Notes under the pieces: model-generated
Databases searched by the model: none
Told to the model about the DNA's origin: nothing
What the model saw: the letters and a program-made list of their open reading frames with translations, nothing else
From: Pseudomonas guariconensis
GTDB taxonomy: Bacteria > Pseudomonadota > Gammaproteobacteria > Pseudomonadales > Pseudomonadaceae
Length of the DNA stretch: 64,000 nucleotides
Assembly: GCF_024127895.1 (NCBI RefSeq)
Contig: NZ_JAMYBK010000013.1
Span: 62,001-126,000, forward strand
Direction: 5' to 3'
Shown here: positions 33,412 to 43,403 of the stretch, in pieces
Position numbering within the stretch: the first letter of the stretch is position 1
Layout: each line of letters starts with the position of its first letter
Made by a program: the position numbers and the translations under genes

Positions 33412-34008
33412 ATGTCAAGCGATGACAAACCGCTGCCGCGCAAACGCCTGTCCCGTGAGGCGAGGCGCCGCCAATTGCTCGACGTGGCCTGGCAACTGAT
33501 CCGCGACGAGGGCACCGACGCCTTGAGCCTGGGGCGCCTGGCAGAGCAGGCTGGGGTGACCAAGCCGGTGGTGTATGACCATTTCGAAACCCGCACGGGA
33601 TTGCTGGTAGCGCTGTACGAGGAGTACGACGCGCGTCAGACGGGCATGCTCGAGGCGGCGTTGGCGGTCAGCGCCGCCAGCCTGCAGGTACGTGCCGGGG
33701 TGATCGCCGCGGCCTACGTGGAGTGCGTGATGACCCAGGGGCGCGAGATACCTGGTGTGTCCGCGGCGCTGGCCGGGTCGCCGGAGCTGGAGGCGCTCAA
33801 GCGGAGCTACGAGGGGCCGTTCCTGGAGAAGTGCCGACAGGCCTTGGCGCCGTTCGCGCCGAGGGGGGATATCGGCGCTGCTGGGTTGCGGGTGCTGGTG
33901 GGGGCGGCAGAGGCGCTGTCGCAGGCTGCGGCGGCGGGGGAGTTGGAGGCCGGGCGGGCGAAGGATGAGTTACAGGCGACCATCGTGGCCATGGTGCTGC
34001 GCCAGTAG
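33412..34008 (+). CDS. TetR-family transcriptional repressor
   Basis: This 198-aa regulator has the HTH segment DALSLGRLAEQAGVTKPVVYDHFETRTGLLVALYEEYD (about residues 38-75), and the ligand domain fills the rest. It diverges from the quinone reductase. With the ATG at 33412, the third operator repeat touches the Shine-Dalgarno region. The ligand is probably a quinone-like or other electrophile, judged by the neighbour only. Confidence 0.9.
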   Translation: MSSDDKPLPRKRLSREARRRQLLDVAWQLIRDEGTDALSLGRLAEQAGVTKPVVYDHFETRTGLLVALYEEYDARQTGMLEAALAVSAASLQVRAGVIAAAYVECVMTQGREIPGVSAALAGSPELEALKRSYEGPFLEKCRQALAPFAPRGDIGAAGLRVLVGAAEALSQAAAAGELEAGRAKDELQATIVAMVLRQ

Positions 34009-34028
34009 ATAGGGGAAGTTGTGGTTGA

Positions 34029-34043
34029 GGCCGCTGTGCGGCC
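34029..34043 (+). terminator. hairpin after tetR
   Basis: GGCCGC-TGT-GCGGCC lies 20 bases after the TetR stop. It is short and has no T-run. Confidence 0.4.
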
Positions 34044-34079
34044 CATCCGGTAATCCGGCTTCCATGGACCCCTGATAAA

Positions 34080-34220
34080 TCAATGGGTGACGATCTTTTC
34101 TATTAGAGCTGGCTTGCCCTCGAATAGGCTGCCCTGACAGTCCAGGGCACTGATGGTCGAGCCCAGGTAATGCTGCCAGTACTCGCGACGTTCCGCGGTG
34201 TGTCCAGGCTGAGCGGGCAT
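34080..34220 (-). CDS. possible small protein (46 aa)
   Basis: An ATG at 34220 opens a 46-codon frame with the core AERREYWQHYLGSTISALD, in the 365-base gap 34009-34373. It shows no good ribosome-binding site and no family I recognise. The composition is protein-like, but chance is not excluded. The rest of the gap holds a terminator hairpin and an inverted repeat (34305-34329). Confidence 0.25.
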   Translation of the reverse strand: MPAQPGHTAERREYWQHYLGSTISALDCQGSLFEGKPALIEKIVTH

Positions 34221-34292
34221 GGTACTGCGCTTGCTGTCATGGTTGTGAGGCCCTGGTTGGACGCGTACCATGCCGGGCATTCCTTCCAATAA

Positions 34293-35582
<1,290 letters not shown>

Positions 35583-35599
35583 CTAATGGAACAGCGGCT

Positions 35600-36487
35600 T
35601 CAGGGCTCGAGCGCGGCGAAACGCTCACGCAGCCATAGATGCAACTGCGACACCGCCGGCGACAGTTGCTTGCGGTGTGGGCACACCAAGGTCACCGGCG
35701 TCAGTTCGCCGGGATGATCCGGCAGCAGGACCTCCAGCTCGCCAGCGGCGACGTTGGCGCTGACGTCCAGCCAAGACTTGTAGACGATGCCTTCCCCCTC
35801 CAGTGCCCAGCGCCGTACCACATCGGCATCGTCGCTGAACAGTGGGCCCCGCACCTGCACGGTAAGGCTGCCCAGGCGCCATTTGTCGTAGATCCGCCCC
35901 TGCTGCAGGTACAACAGGCAGGCATGCTGCTGCAGCTCCTCGGGCGTGCGCGGCCGCCCGTGACGGGCCAGGTATCCGGGCGAGGCCACCAGCACCCGAC
36001 GGTTCCACGGGGCCAGGGGCAGGGCGATGTAGTTGGCTTCCTGGTTCAGGCCATAGCGAATGGCGACGTCCACCGGGTCGCGGTACAGGTCGGCCACCTG
36101 GTCGGAGAGAAAGAAACGCAGGCTCAGGTCCGGGTGCTCGCGGCGAAAGGCGCTGAGCCAGGGCAGCAGAATGTTGCGCCCCAGGTCCGAGGGGGCCGAG
36201 ACCTGCAGTACGCCGCGTAGGGTGCTGTGGGCGCCGTGCAGGTTGTCGCGGCCCTGGCGCAGGGTGTCGAGCACGCCCTGGGCGGTGGGCAGGTACAGCT
36301 CGCCCTCGGCGGTCAGGCGCAGGCTGCGGGTGGTGCGGGCGAACAGCCGTACATCCAGTTCGCGCTCCAGGCGCTTGATCGCCGCCGCGACCTGGCCGGG
36401 GAGCAGGCCGGCCTCATGGGCGGCGGCGGTGAAGCTGCCCAGGGCGCTGCTGCGGACGAACAACGCCAGATCGGTGATACGCAGCAT
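35600..36487 (-). CDS. LysR-family transcriptional regulator (CrgA/YafC-type)
   Basis: This 295-aa regulator has the HTH ITDLALFVRSSALGSFTAAAHEAGLLPGQVAAAIKRLERELDVRLFARTTR (about residues 4-55) and an effector domain with the L-R-V/L-S-A-P block. The ATG at 36487 has GGAG five bases upstream and is preferred over the GTG at 36493. It diverges from the nitroreductase gene with an inverted repeat between them, the usual layout for LysR control of a redox enzyme. Confidence 0.9.
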   Translation of the reverse strand: MLRITDLALFVRSSALGSFTAAAHEAGLLPGQVAAAIKRLERELDVRLFARTTRSLRLTAEGELYLPTAQGVLDTLRQGRDNLHGAHSTLRGVLQVSAPSDLGRNILLPWLSAFRREHPDLSLRFFLSDQVADLYRDPVDVAIRYGLNQEANYIALPLAPWNRRVLVASPGYLARHGRPRTPEELQQHACLLYLQQGRIYDKWRLGSLTVQVRGPLFSDDADVVRRWALEGEGIVYKSWLDVSANVAAGELEVLLPDHPGELTPVTLVCPHRKQLSPAVSQLHLWLRERFAALEP

Positions 36488-36528
36488 TTTCACTCCAGGG
36501 GTGAAAGTGTTGCTGCATTGTGCCAGTT

Positions 36529-36546
36529 TTTCTTTTTCAAAAGAAA
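36529..36546. promoter_or_regulatory. perfect inverted repeat in LysR/nitroreductase gap
   Basis: TTTCTTTT (36529-36536) and AAAAGAAA (36539-36546) flank two bases in the 103-base divergent gap. It is AT-rich against a GC-rich genome and positioned as a LysR site or promoter element for nfsB. Confidence 0.4.
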
Positions 36547-36590
36547 GATAAGATGCCCGGCAACGTCATTCTCCCCAAGGAGCCGCTTCG

Positions 36591-37241
36591 ATGGATACCG
36601 TTACGCTCGCCAAACGTCGCTACACCACCAAGGCCTACGATGCCAGCCGCAAGATCCCCCAGGCCACCGTCGACGCGCTGCTCGAGCAACTGCGCCACAG
36701 CCCGTCCTCGGTCAACTCGCAGCCCTGGCACTTCGTGGTGGCCGACAGCGCCGAAGGCAAGGCGCGCATCGCCAGGAGCACCGAAGCCTTCGCCTACAAC
36801 ACGCCGAAGATCCTCGACGCCTCCCATGTGATCGTCTTCGCCGCCCGTACCGAGATGCCCGAGTCGCACCTGCAGGCGGTACTGGAGCAGGAAGCCGCCG
36901 ATGGCCGTTTCCGCACCGAGCAGGCTCGCGCCGGGCAGGCGCAGACACGTCTTGGCTATGTCGACCTGCACCGTTTCGACCAGAAGGACTTGCAGCACTG
37001 GATGGAGAAGCAGGTCTACCTGGCCCTGGGCACCGCGCTGCTCGGCGCCGCCGCCCATGGGCTGGACGCTACCCCCATCGAAGGCTTCGACAGCAAGGTG
37101 CTGGATGCCGAACTGGGTCTGCGCGAGCGTGGCTTCACCAGCGTGGTGCTGCTGAGCCTGGGTTACCGCAGCGAGGAGGACTTCAACGCCGGTCTGAACA
37201 AGTCGCGCCTGCCAGCGCCGGCCGTGTTCACCTTCCTTTGA
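36591..37241 (+). CDS. nfsB: oxygen-insensitive NAD(P)H nitroreductase
   Basis: This 216-aa FMN enzyme of the NfsB family reduces nitroaromatics and quinones. The opening LAKRRYTTKAYDASRKI and the S-P-S-S-V-N-S-Q-P-W-H-F block are the FMN-binding signatures, and G-L-D-A-T-P-I-E-G-F-D is the dimer/FMN segment. AAGGAG lies nine bases before the ATG. Regulation by the divergent LysR gene is likely. Confidence 0.92.
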   Translation: MDTVTLAKRRYTTKAYDASRKIPQATVDALLEQLRHSPSSVNSQPWHFVVADSAEGKARIARSTEAFAYNTPKILDASHVIVFAARTEMPESHLQAVLEQEAADGRFRTEQARAGQAQTRLGYVDLHRFDQKDLQHWMEKQVYLALGTALLGAAAHGLDATPIEGFDSKVLDAELGLRERGFTSVVLLSLGYRSEEDFNAGLNKSRLPAPAVFTFL

Positions 37242-37290
37242 AACCTGGCTGATCGGGGCCGCCCGCGCCCCAGAATCAGTCACCTGCGAC

Positions 37291-38763
37291 CTATCGCCGG
37301 TCACGCACCTGCGATAGGGGCCTGGCCACCTGTTCCAGTGGCTGGCGTTCGGCCGCCGCGCCCCAGCGTGCCTGCACCCAGGCCGCGGCGATCATCAGCC
37401 CGGCGCCGACCAGGTAACCGTACAGCACGTTGCTGCGCTCGCCAGTCTCGATCAATGCACCGAACAGGGTCGGCCCGAGCAACCCGCCGAGGCCGGTGCC
37501 GAAGGCGTAGAACACGGCGATGGCCAGGGCGCGGATCTCCAGGGGAAAGGTCTCGGCCACGGTCAGGTAGGCGGAGCTGGCGGCGGCGGAGGCGAAAAAG
37601 AAGATCACCATCCAGGCGATGGTCTGTTGCGTGACATCGATCAGTTGCTGCTGGAACAGGTAGCCGCTGAGGGTCAGCAGCACGCCGGAAACCAGGTAGG
37701 TGCCGCTGATCATGATGCGTCGGCCGACCACATCGAACAGCCTGCCGAGTAGCAGCGGCCCGCAGAAATTACCCAGGGCGAAGGGCAGCACGTACCAGCC
37801 GACGTCTTCGGAGGGCACCGCGTAGAAATCGGTCAGTACCAGCGCATAGGTGAAGAAGATGGCGTTGTAGAAGAACGCCTGGGCGCTGAGCAGGGTCAGG
37901 CCCACCAGCGCACGGCGGCGATGATCGACGAACAGGCTGTGGAACACTTCGCGCAGCGGCGTGTGGTCGCGGGCGTGCAGGTGCAGGGGAGGGCGGTCGA
38001 TGGGCGGCAGTTCGATACCACGCTCACGGTAGCGACGCTCGATGCCGGCGACGATGCGCTCAGCCTTCTGCGGCTGGTTGTGGATCATCAGCCAGCGCGG
38101 GCTTTCCGGGATCCACAGGCGCATCGGCACGATGAACAGGCCCAGCAGCGCACCGATGCCGAAGCACAGGCGCCAGCCCAGTTCGCCGCCGACCAGCGCC
38201 GGGTCGAGCAGCACCACCGAGCCCAGTGCGCCCAGGGCGGCGCCTAGCCAGAAGGTGCCGTTGATGGTCAGGTCGACCCAGCCCCGAAAACGCGCCGGAG
38301 TGAACTCCTGGATGGTCGAGTTGATCGCGGTGTACTCGCCGCCGATACCGGCGCCGGTCAGGAAGCGCAACAGCAGGAAACTCTCCAGGTTCCACGAGAA
38401 GGCCGTCGCCGCCGTGGCACCGATATACAAGGCCAGTGTGACGAAGAACAGCCTGCGCCGGCCGAGGCGGTCGGTCAGCCAGCCGAACAACAGGGCGCCG
38501 AGCACGGCACCCGCGATGTAGGCGCCGCCGGCCAGGCCGACCTCGGTGTTGCTCATCCGCAGCACCGGGCTGTCCTTGAGCGCGCCGGACACCGAGCCGG
38601 CCAGGGTCACCTCCAGGCCGTCGAGCAGCCAGGTGATGCCCAGGGCGAGCACCAGCAATGTGTGGAAGCGGGTCCAGGGCAGACGATCGAGGCGCGCGGG
38701 GATATCGGTGGCGTAAAGGTGCTGGTCCGTGGTGCTGGGCTCGCGCAGGGCTCGGGTGGTCAT
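37291..38763 (-). CDS. MFS transporter (sugar-porter/NiaP-like)
   Basis: This 490-aa protein has 12 membrane segments, the motifs WLTDRLGRRR and IPESPRWLMIHNQPQKAERIV, and a long central loop. It starts at the ATG at 38763. It lies 110 bases downstream of the cysteine desulfurase gene on the same strand and may be co-transcribed. That would suggest a sulfur or selenium compound as cargo, but nothing in the protein itself shows the substrate. Confidence 0.86.
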   Translation of the reverse strand: MTTRALREPSTTDQHLYATDIPARLDRLPWTRFHTLLVLALGITWLLDGLEVTLAGSVSGALKDSPVLRMSNTEVGLAGGAYIAGAVLGALLFGWLTDRLGRRRLFFVTLALYIGATAATAFSWNLESFLLLRFLTGAGIGGEYTAINSTIQEFTPARFRGWVDLTINGTFWLGAALGALGSVVLLDPALVGGELGWRLCFGIGALLGLFIVPMRLWIPESPRWLMIHNQPQKAERIVAGIERRYRERGIELPPIDRPPLHLHARDHTPLREVFHSLFVDHRRRALVGLTLLSAQAFFYNAIFFTYALVLTDFYAVPSEDVGWYVLPFALGNFCGPLLLGRLFDVVGRRIMISGTYLVSGVLLTLSGYLFQQQLIDVTQQTIAWMVIFFFASAAASSAYLTVAETFPLEIRALAIAVFYAFGTGLGGLLGPTLFGALIETGERSNVLYGYLVGAGLMIAAAWVQARWGAAAERQPLEQVARPLSQVRDRR

Positions 38764-38873
38764 GGCAGGTCCTTCGCTGGCGAAGAGTGGTTACCCGATG
38801 GAGCCACCTGCCGTGCCGGAGTTCAAACATCGAGACGCTGCCGCCTGGGAGCCGGCGACAGCGCCTCCCTCCC

Positions 38874-40028
38874 TCACCACAACGACGCGCTGGCTGCCGT
38901 CAGCACCCGTGCGAAGACCTCGATCGCCTTGTCCACCTCGGCCTCGGTCGTATAGCGCCCGAGGCTCAGGCGCACGCTGTTGCGTGCCTGTCTTTCATCC
39001 AGCCCCAGGGCCAGCAGCACATGGGAGGCGGCGTTGCTGGCCGAGTTGCATGCCGAGGTCGAGGACAGCGCCAGCTCGCTGGCCAGGGCGGCACTGTTGA
39101 AACCCTGGGTATCGATGCACAGGTTCAGGGTATGCGCAATGCGCTGGGTAGGGCAGCCGTTGAGGCTCACCCCCGGCAGGGCCAGCAGGCCCTCGCGCAG
39201 GCGCTGGCTCAAGCGCTCGATGCGCTGGTGCTCGCTGTCGCCGGGCTGGCCGGCGAGGGCGAAGGCGCTGCCCATGCCGACGATCTGGTGGGTGGCCAGG
39301 GTGCCGGAGCGCAGGCCGCGCTCGTGCCCGCCGCCATGTATCTGCGCGCGCAGTGTTGCCCGTGCCCGAGGCCCGACATGGAGCGCGCCGATGCCCTTGG
39401 GGCCATAAACCTTGTGGGCCGAGAACGACATCAGGTCGACCGCTACCCGGGCCAGGTCGATGGCCACCTTGCCCACGGCCTGGGCCGCATCCACATGGAA
39501 CAGGGCGCCATGGGCACGCACCAGGTCGCCGATGGCGGCGAAGTCGGTGACGGTGCCCAGCTCGTTGTTGACTGCCATCAGCGAGACCAGCCGGGTATCC
39601 TCGCGCAGCGCCGAGTGCACCGCCTGCGGTCGTATCAGGCCGGCCTGGTCAGGTGCCAGGCGGGTGACCGTCCAGCCCAGGCCTTCCAGCTCGGCCACGG
39701 TATCCAGCACGGCCTTGTGCTCCAGCTGGCTGGTGATCAGGTGGCCCGGTCGCTCGACGCCCTGGGCGATGCCCTTGAGCGCGAGGTTGTTGGACTCGGT
39801 GGCGCCGGAGGTCCAGACCAGGTCGGCTGGGTCGGCGCCGACCTGTGCGGCCACCTGGCGACGTGCCTGCTCCACGGCCTCGCTGGCAGCCTGGCCATAG
39901 TGATGGCCGCGGGAGGCGGGGTTGCCGAAATTGGCCTCGCGGCCGAGGCAGGCGAGCATGGTTTCGATGACCCGGTCGTCGACCGGGGTCGTGGCGGCAT
40001 AGTCGAAGTAGAGCGGGGCGCTAGGCAT
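38874..40028 (-). CDS. cysteine desulfurase (NifS/IscS-like, class V aminotransferase)
   Basis: This 384-aa PLP enzyme removes sulfur from cysteine as a persulfide. It has H104 (QLEHKA), the PLP lysine K206 (SFSAHKVYGPKG) and the catalytic cysteine C327 in SSTSACNSASNAASHVL. No iscU, fdx or suf genes adjoin it, so it is not the housekeeping copy. It may feed sulfur (or selenium) to a specialised acceptor. The upstream region has two AAATATTT palindromes 30 bp apart. Confidence 0.9.
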   Translation of the reverse strand: MPSAPLYFDYAATTPVDDRVIETMLACLGREANFGNPASRGHHYGQAASEAVEQARRQVAAQVGADPADLVWTSGATESNNLALKGIAQGVERPGHLITSQLEHKAVLDTVAELEGLGWTVTRLAPDQAGLIRPQAVHSALREDTRLVSLMAVNNELGTVTDFAAIGDLVRAHGALFHVDAAQAVGKVAIDLARVAVDLMSFSAHKVYGPKGIGALHVGPRARATLRAQIHGGGHERGLRSGTLATHQIVGMGSAFALAGQPGDSEHQRIERLSQRLREGLLALPGVSLNGCPTQRIAHTLNLCIDTQGFNSAALASELALSSTSACNSASNAASHVLLALGLDERQARNSVRLSLGRYTTEAEVDKAIEVFARVLTAASASLW

Positions 40029-40137
40029 GATGGGCGAGTCCGTGCTTGTCGCCTTGGGATGGCGATCGATGGAGCCATCGTACGCGGCGCAGCGGGATGC
40101 ATTTTGCCTTCTGTTCGCTCTTTTTCTGGAGGCTAAG

Positions 40138-40177
40138 AAAATATTTCCATTTTTGGTCTTTTTGTAGGAAATATTTC
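40138..40177. promoter_or_regulatory. paired AAATATTT palindromes upstream of the desulfurase
   Basis: AAATATTT occurs at 40139-40146 and at 40169-40176, exactly 30 bp (three helical turns) apart. Both lie within G-rich edges (GAAAATATTTCC, GGAAATATTTC), in an unusually AT-rich gap of 187 bases. A dimeric regulator bound at both sites is plausible. Confidence 0.45.
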
Positions 40178-40215
40178 TCTTATTTGAAGGTGCTCATCTC
40201 TAACCGTTCGCCAGG

Positions 40216-41142
40216 TCAGGTCGGTTCCGAGGTTTTTTCCTCTTGCGCCACCACACGTTCGCACAGCTCGATGATCTGCTCGCGCATCCAGCGGTTGGCC
40301 GGGTCCTGGTCGGTGCTCTCGTGCCAGTACAGGTGGGTTTCCAGCGGCGGCACTTCCACCGGCAAGGGCAGATGGCGCAATTGGTGGCGGCGCGCGAAGC
40401 GCTCGGGGACGGTCATCACCATGTCGGTCTGCTGCAGCACCTGGGAGGCCATCAGGTAGTGCTGCGAGCGCAGGGCGATCTTGCGTTGCACACCCATCTT
40501 GCCCAGGGCCAGGTCGACGTAGCCCAGGCCATTGCGGCGGCTGGAGATATGGATGTGGGTCATGCCCAGGTAGCTGTCGAGGGTCAGCTTGCCGTCGGCC
40601 AGCGGGTGGCCCGGGCGCAGGGCGCAGACATAACGGTCGTGCATGAGCTTGACGTGGCGCACCTGCGGATCGATGTTCAGCGGCGCATCGACGGCGAAGT
40701 CCAGGCGCCCGGCGGCCAGCTCCTTGGTGGTCTCGCGGCGCTTGCACAGGAAGCTCTCGATCACCAGCGAAGGCGCCAGGCGGCGCAGGCGCTGGAACAG
40801 CGCTGGCAGGATCACCGCCTCGGTGAGGTCGGTCATGCTGATGCGGAAGGTCTTGTTGGCTTGCTGCGGGTTGAAGATGCGGCTTTCCTGCACCGAGGTG
40901 CGCAGCAGGGCGAGGGCGTTGCGCACCGGGCCGATGATGTTCTGCGCCATGGGCGTGGGCACCATGCCCTGGGCGGTGCGCACGAACAGCGGGTCGTTGA
41001 AGGTCTCGCGCAGACGCGACAGGGCATTGGACACTGCCGGCTGGGTGATGCCGACGATCTGCCCGGCACGGGTCAGGTTGGCTTCGGTGTAGATGGCATC
41101 GAAGACGATGAACAGGTTGAGGTCGACCTTGCTGAGGTTCAT
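40216..41142 (-). CDS. LysR-family transcriptional regulator (NodD/LeuO-like)
   Basis: This 308-aa regulator has the HTH LSKVDLNLFIVFDAIYTEANLTRAGQIVGITQPAVSNALSRLRE (about residues 3-46). Its V-D-L-N-L and P-A-V-S-N-A-L-S-R-L-R pattern is that of the NodD/LeuO branch. It diverges from the acyl-CoA dehydrogenase across a 141-base gap containing a CCGAT-N5-ATCGG palindrome, so control of that gene is likely. Confidence 0.92.
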   Translation of the reverse strand: MNLSKVDLNLFIVFDAIYTEANLTRAGQIVGITQPAVSNALSRLRETFNDPLFVRTAQGMVPTPMAQNIIGPVRNALALLRTSVQESRIFNPQQANKTFRISMTDLTEAVILPALFQRLRRLAPSLVIESFLCKRRETTKELAAGRLDFAVDAPLNIDPQVRHVKLMHDRYVCALRPGHPLADGKLTLDSYLGMTHIHISSRRNGLGYVDLALGKMGVQRKIALRSQHYLMASQVLQQTDMVMTVPERFARRHQLRHLPLPVEVPPLETHLYWHESTDQDPANRWMREQIIELCERVVAQEEKTSEPT

Positions 41143-41170
41143 GGGCGCCGCTCTTTGTTGGAATTATTGG

Positions 41171-41185
41171 CCGATCATATATCGG
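41171..41185. promoter_or_regulatory. palindrome CCGAT-N5-ATCGG between LysR and acyl-CoA dehydrogenase
   Basis: A perfect 5-bp inverted repeat with a CATAT centre lies 28 bases from the LysR start and about 100 from the dehydrogenase start. It is the best operator candidate in the gap. Confidence 0.5.
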
Positions 41186-41283
41186 TTATGAATGTTTATA
41201 CACATAGAAAATAGACTAGGTGGATGGAGCGCCGGTGCTCTAGGCTCTGCTGCATGTTCTTCATCGACTGAAGGTAACCCCTC

Positions 41284-42513
41284 ATGGATTTCGCCTATTC
41301 GCCCAAGGTCCAGGCGCTGCGCGAGCGCGTCACCGCGTTCATGGACACCTACGTCTATCCTGCCGAGCCGGTGTTCGAGCGCCAGGTCGCCGAGGGCGAC
41401 CGCTGGCAGCCCACCGCGATCATGGAGGAGCTCAAGGCCAAGGCCCGTGCCGAAGGCCTGTGGAACCTGTTCCTGCCCGAGTCGGAGTACGGTGCGGGCC
41501 TGAGCAACCTTGAGTACGCGCCGTTGGCCGAGATCATGGGGCGTTCGCTGCTGGGGCCGGAGCCGTTCAATTGCTCGGCGCCGGACACCGGCAACATGGA
41601 GGTGCTGGTACGCTACGGCAGCGAGGCGCAGAAGCGCCAGTGGCTCGAGCCATTGCTGCGTGGCGAGATCCGTTCGGCGTTCGCCATGACCGAGCCGGAC
41701 GTGGCCTCCTCGGACGCCACCAACATGGCCGCCACCGCCGTGCGCGACGGCGATGCGTGGGTGATCAATGGCCGCAAGTGGTGGACCTCCGGCGCCTGTG
41801 ACCCGCGCTGCAAGGTGATGATCTTCATGGGCCTGTCCAACCCGCAAGGGCCGCGCCACCAGCAGCATTCGATGATCCTGGTGCCGACCGATGCGCCCGG
41901 GGTGAAGATCGTACGGCCCTTGCCGGTGTTCGGTTATGACGACGCTCCCCATGGCCATGCCGAGGTGCTGTTCGAGAACGTGCGGGTGCCCTACGAGAAC
42001 GTGCTGCTCGGCGAGGGACGTGGTTTCGAGATTGCCCAGGGGCGCCTGGGCCCGGGCCGCATCCACCACTGCATGCGCTCGATCGGCATGGCCGAGCGCG
42101 CCCTGGAGCTGATGTGCAAGCGCGCGGTGAGCCGCACCGCCTTCGGTCGCCCCCTGGCGCGGTTGGGCGGCAACGTCGACAAGATCGCCGACTCGCGCAT
42201 GGAGATCGACATGGCGCGCCTGCTGACCCTGAAGGCTGCCTACATGATGGACACCGTCGGCAACAAGGTGGCACGCAGCGAGATCGCCCAGATCAAGGTG
42301 GTGGCGCCGAACGTGGCGTTGAAGGTGATCGACCGGGCGATCCAGATGCATGGCGGGGCAGGGGTCAGCGGCGACTTCCCGTTGGCCTACATGTATGCCA
42401 TGCAGCGCACCCTGCGCCTGGCTGACGGTCCGGACGAAGTGCACCGAGCGGCCATTGGCAAGTACGAGATCGGCAAGTACGTGCCGCGGGAGATGTTGCG
42501 CGGCGGGCATTGA
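41284..42513 (+). CDS. acyl-CoA dehydrogenase (ACAD10/11-like)
   Basis: This 409-aa FAD enzyme has an N-terminal helical domain (about 1-120), a middle domain with [17 protein letters not shown] and [13 protein letters not shown], and a C-terminal helical domain with [12 protein letters not shown] and the end [35 protein letters not shown]. It introduces a double bond next to an acyl-CoA thioester. The [13 protein letters not shown] segment places it in the ACAD10/11 branch, which acts on long, branched or hydroxylated acyl-CoAs. It is regulated by the divergent LysR gene, by inference. Confidence 0.9.
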   Translation: MDFAYSPKVQALRERVTAFMDTYVYPAEPVFERQVAEGDRWQPTAIMEELKAKARAEGLWNLFLPESEYGAGLSNLEYAPLAEIMGRSLLGPEPFNCSAPDTGNMEVLVRYGSEAQKRQWLEPLLRGEIRSAFAMTEPDVASSDATNMAATAVRDGDAWVINGRKWWTSGACDPRCKVMIFMGLSNPQGPRHQQHSMILVPTDAPGVKIVRPLPVFGYDDAPHGHAEVLFENVRVPYENVLLGEGRGFEIAQGRLGPGRIHHCMRSIGMAERALELMCKRAVSRTAFGRPLARLGGNVDKIADSRMEIDMARLLTLKAAYMMDTVGNKVARSEIAQIKVVAPNVALKVIDRAIQMHGGAGVSGDFPLAYMYAMQRTLRLADGPDEVHRAAIGKYEIGKYVPREMLRGGH

Positions 42514-42830
42514 TTGGAGCCTGTCTTTGGCATCTTGGGGCTGCCTTGCAGCCCATCGCCGAGGTCTGCGGTGCTCACAAATCGTGTGTCATGCAGAGCA
42601 ACGTGGGCTTGCTGGCGATGGGGCGAGCGCTTGCCTGAGATAGACGCAGGGGGCATCGATCGTCTGTTGGAGTAAGTCGCTAGCGGAGTCCGCGTCGCCA
42701 TTAACATGGTGCAGGTTGACCGTAAATTCTGTGTTGGCTGTAGGAAACGTCTATAACGCCGCAAGCAGGGAAAAAGCCCCTTCCTGAGCTGCTAGGTTCC
42801 TTGGCTTCATCAAGCACAAGGAGCTGGCAC
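42514..42830. other. 317-base gap with REP fragment, then lower-GC sequence
   Basis: A REP-type half palindrome (GGGGCTGC-CTT-GCAGCCC, 42537-42554) comes first. From about 42640 the composition drops in GC. A TATAAC box near 42753 and a TTGACC near 42707 could belong to promoters, but they are not well spaced to each other. No ORF is supportable before 42831. Confidence 0.4.
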
Positions 42831-42956
42831 ATGCGTGTGAGTCCGACAGGCGTATGGTCCTTCGAGAGGGCGACGCCACCACACCTTTTTCGCTGTATGG
42901 CGGGGTTGGCTTGCTGGCGAAGGCTTTGGCAAGTTTTTGGTGAGGAAAACTTATGA
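42831..42956 (+). CDS. small ORF (41 aa) translationally coupled to membrane protein
   Basis: ATG at 42831 follows AAGGAG at seven bases, the best ribosome-binding site in this region. It encodes a 41-aa basic/aromatic peptide ending CWRRLWQVFGEENL. Its TGA overlaps the ATG of the next gene (ATGA at 42953-42956), so ribosomes could pass directly on. It may be a leader peptide or small protein partner. I recognise no family. Confidence 0.5.
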   Translation: MRVSPTGVWSFERATPPHLFRCMAGLACWRRLWQVFGEENL

Positions 42957-43366
42957 CGGTCAGCATGATTGATATAAACAGCTGGCCATTGAAAGTGCAG
43001 CTTGCCTTTACGGTTACACCACTCATTTTCATGATGGCGGGAGTGGCTATCAGCGCGTACGTTGCTTGGTCGCATGAGTTCGAGATCGTGAAGTCGTCGA
43101 TACGCAGTAGTCCTTACTTGGAACAAATGAAGAATTCTTTGGGTACCACTAGTTGTCGGGCGCGCTGGATAGTGGTTTGCCTAGCGGGTGGGCTTCTCTC
43201 TTTTCCTAGATATCATGCGCGTAGGGGGCTTGTTAGTTTGGAGGAGTTAAAGGGGTTTCCTAACGCCCTAAAACGCAAGCTGGTGCTCTCAACTTGGCTG
43301 GCAATCGTTGGTTTTAGTTGGATGATGGTCGGGTATGCGCTGATACAGCTCGCAAAGACGAAGTAA
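42953..43366 (+). CDS. small membrane protein of unknown function
   Basis: This 137-aa protein has three likely membrane segments (about residues 17-38, 70-85 and 111-132) and a basic middle loop (PRYHARRGLVSLEELKGFPNALKRK). There is no signal peptide and no domain I can name. The codon use is AT-richer than its surroundings, suggesting acquisition. It starts inside the stop codon of the 41-aa ORF, and a decayed relative follows directly at 43404-43654. Confidence 0.65.
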   Translation: MTVSMIDINSWPLKVQLAFTVTPLIFMMAGVAISAYVAWSHEFEIVKSSIRSSPYLEQMKNSLGTTSCRARWIVVCLAGGLLSFPRYHARRGLVSLEELKGFPNALKRKLVLSTWLAIVGFSWMMVGYALIQLAKTK

Positions 43367-43403
43367 GTTTTCAAGCTTGTACTACCTTGGTCGCGTACTC
43401 TGC

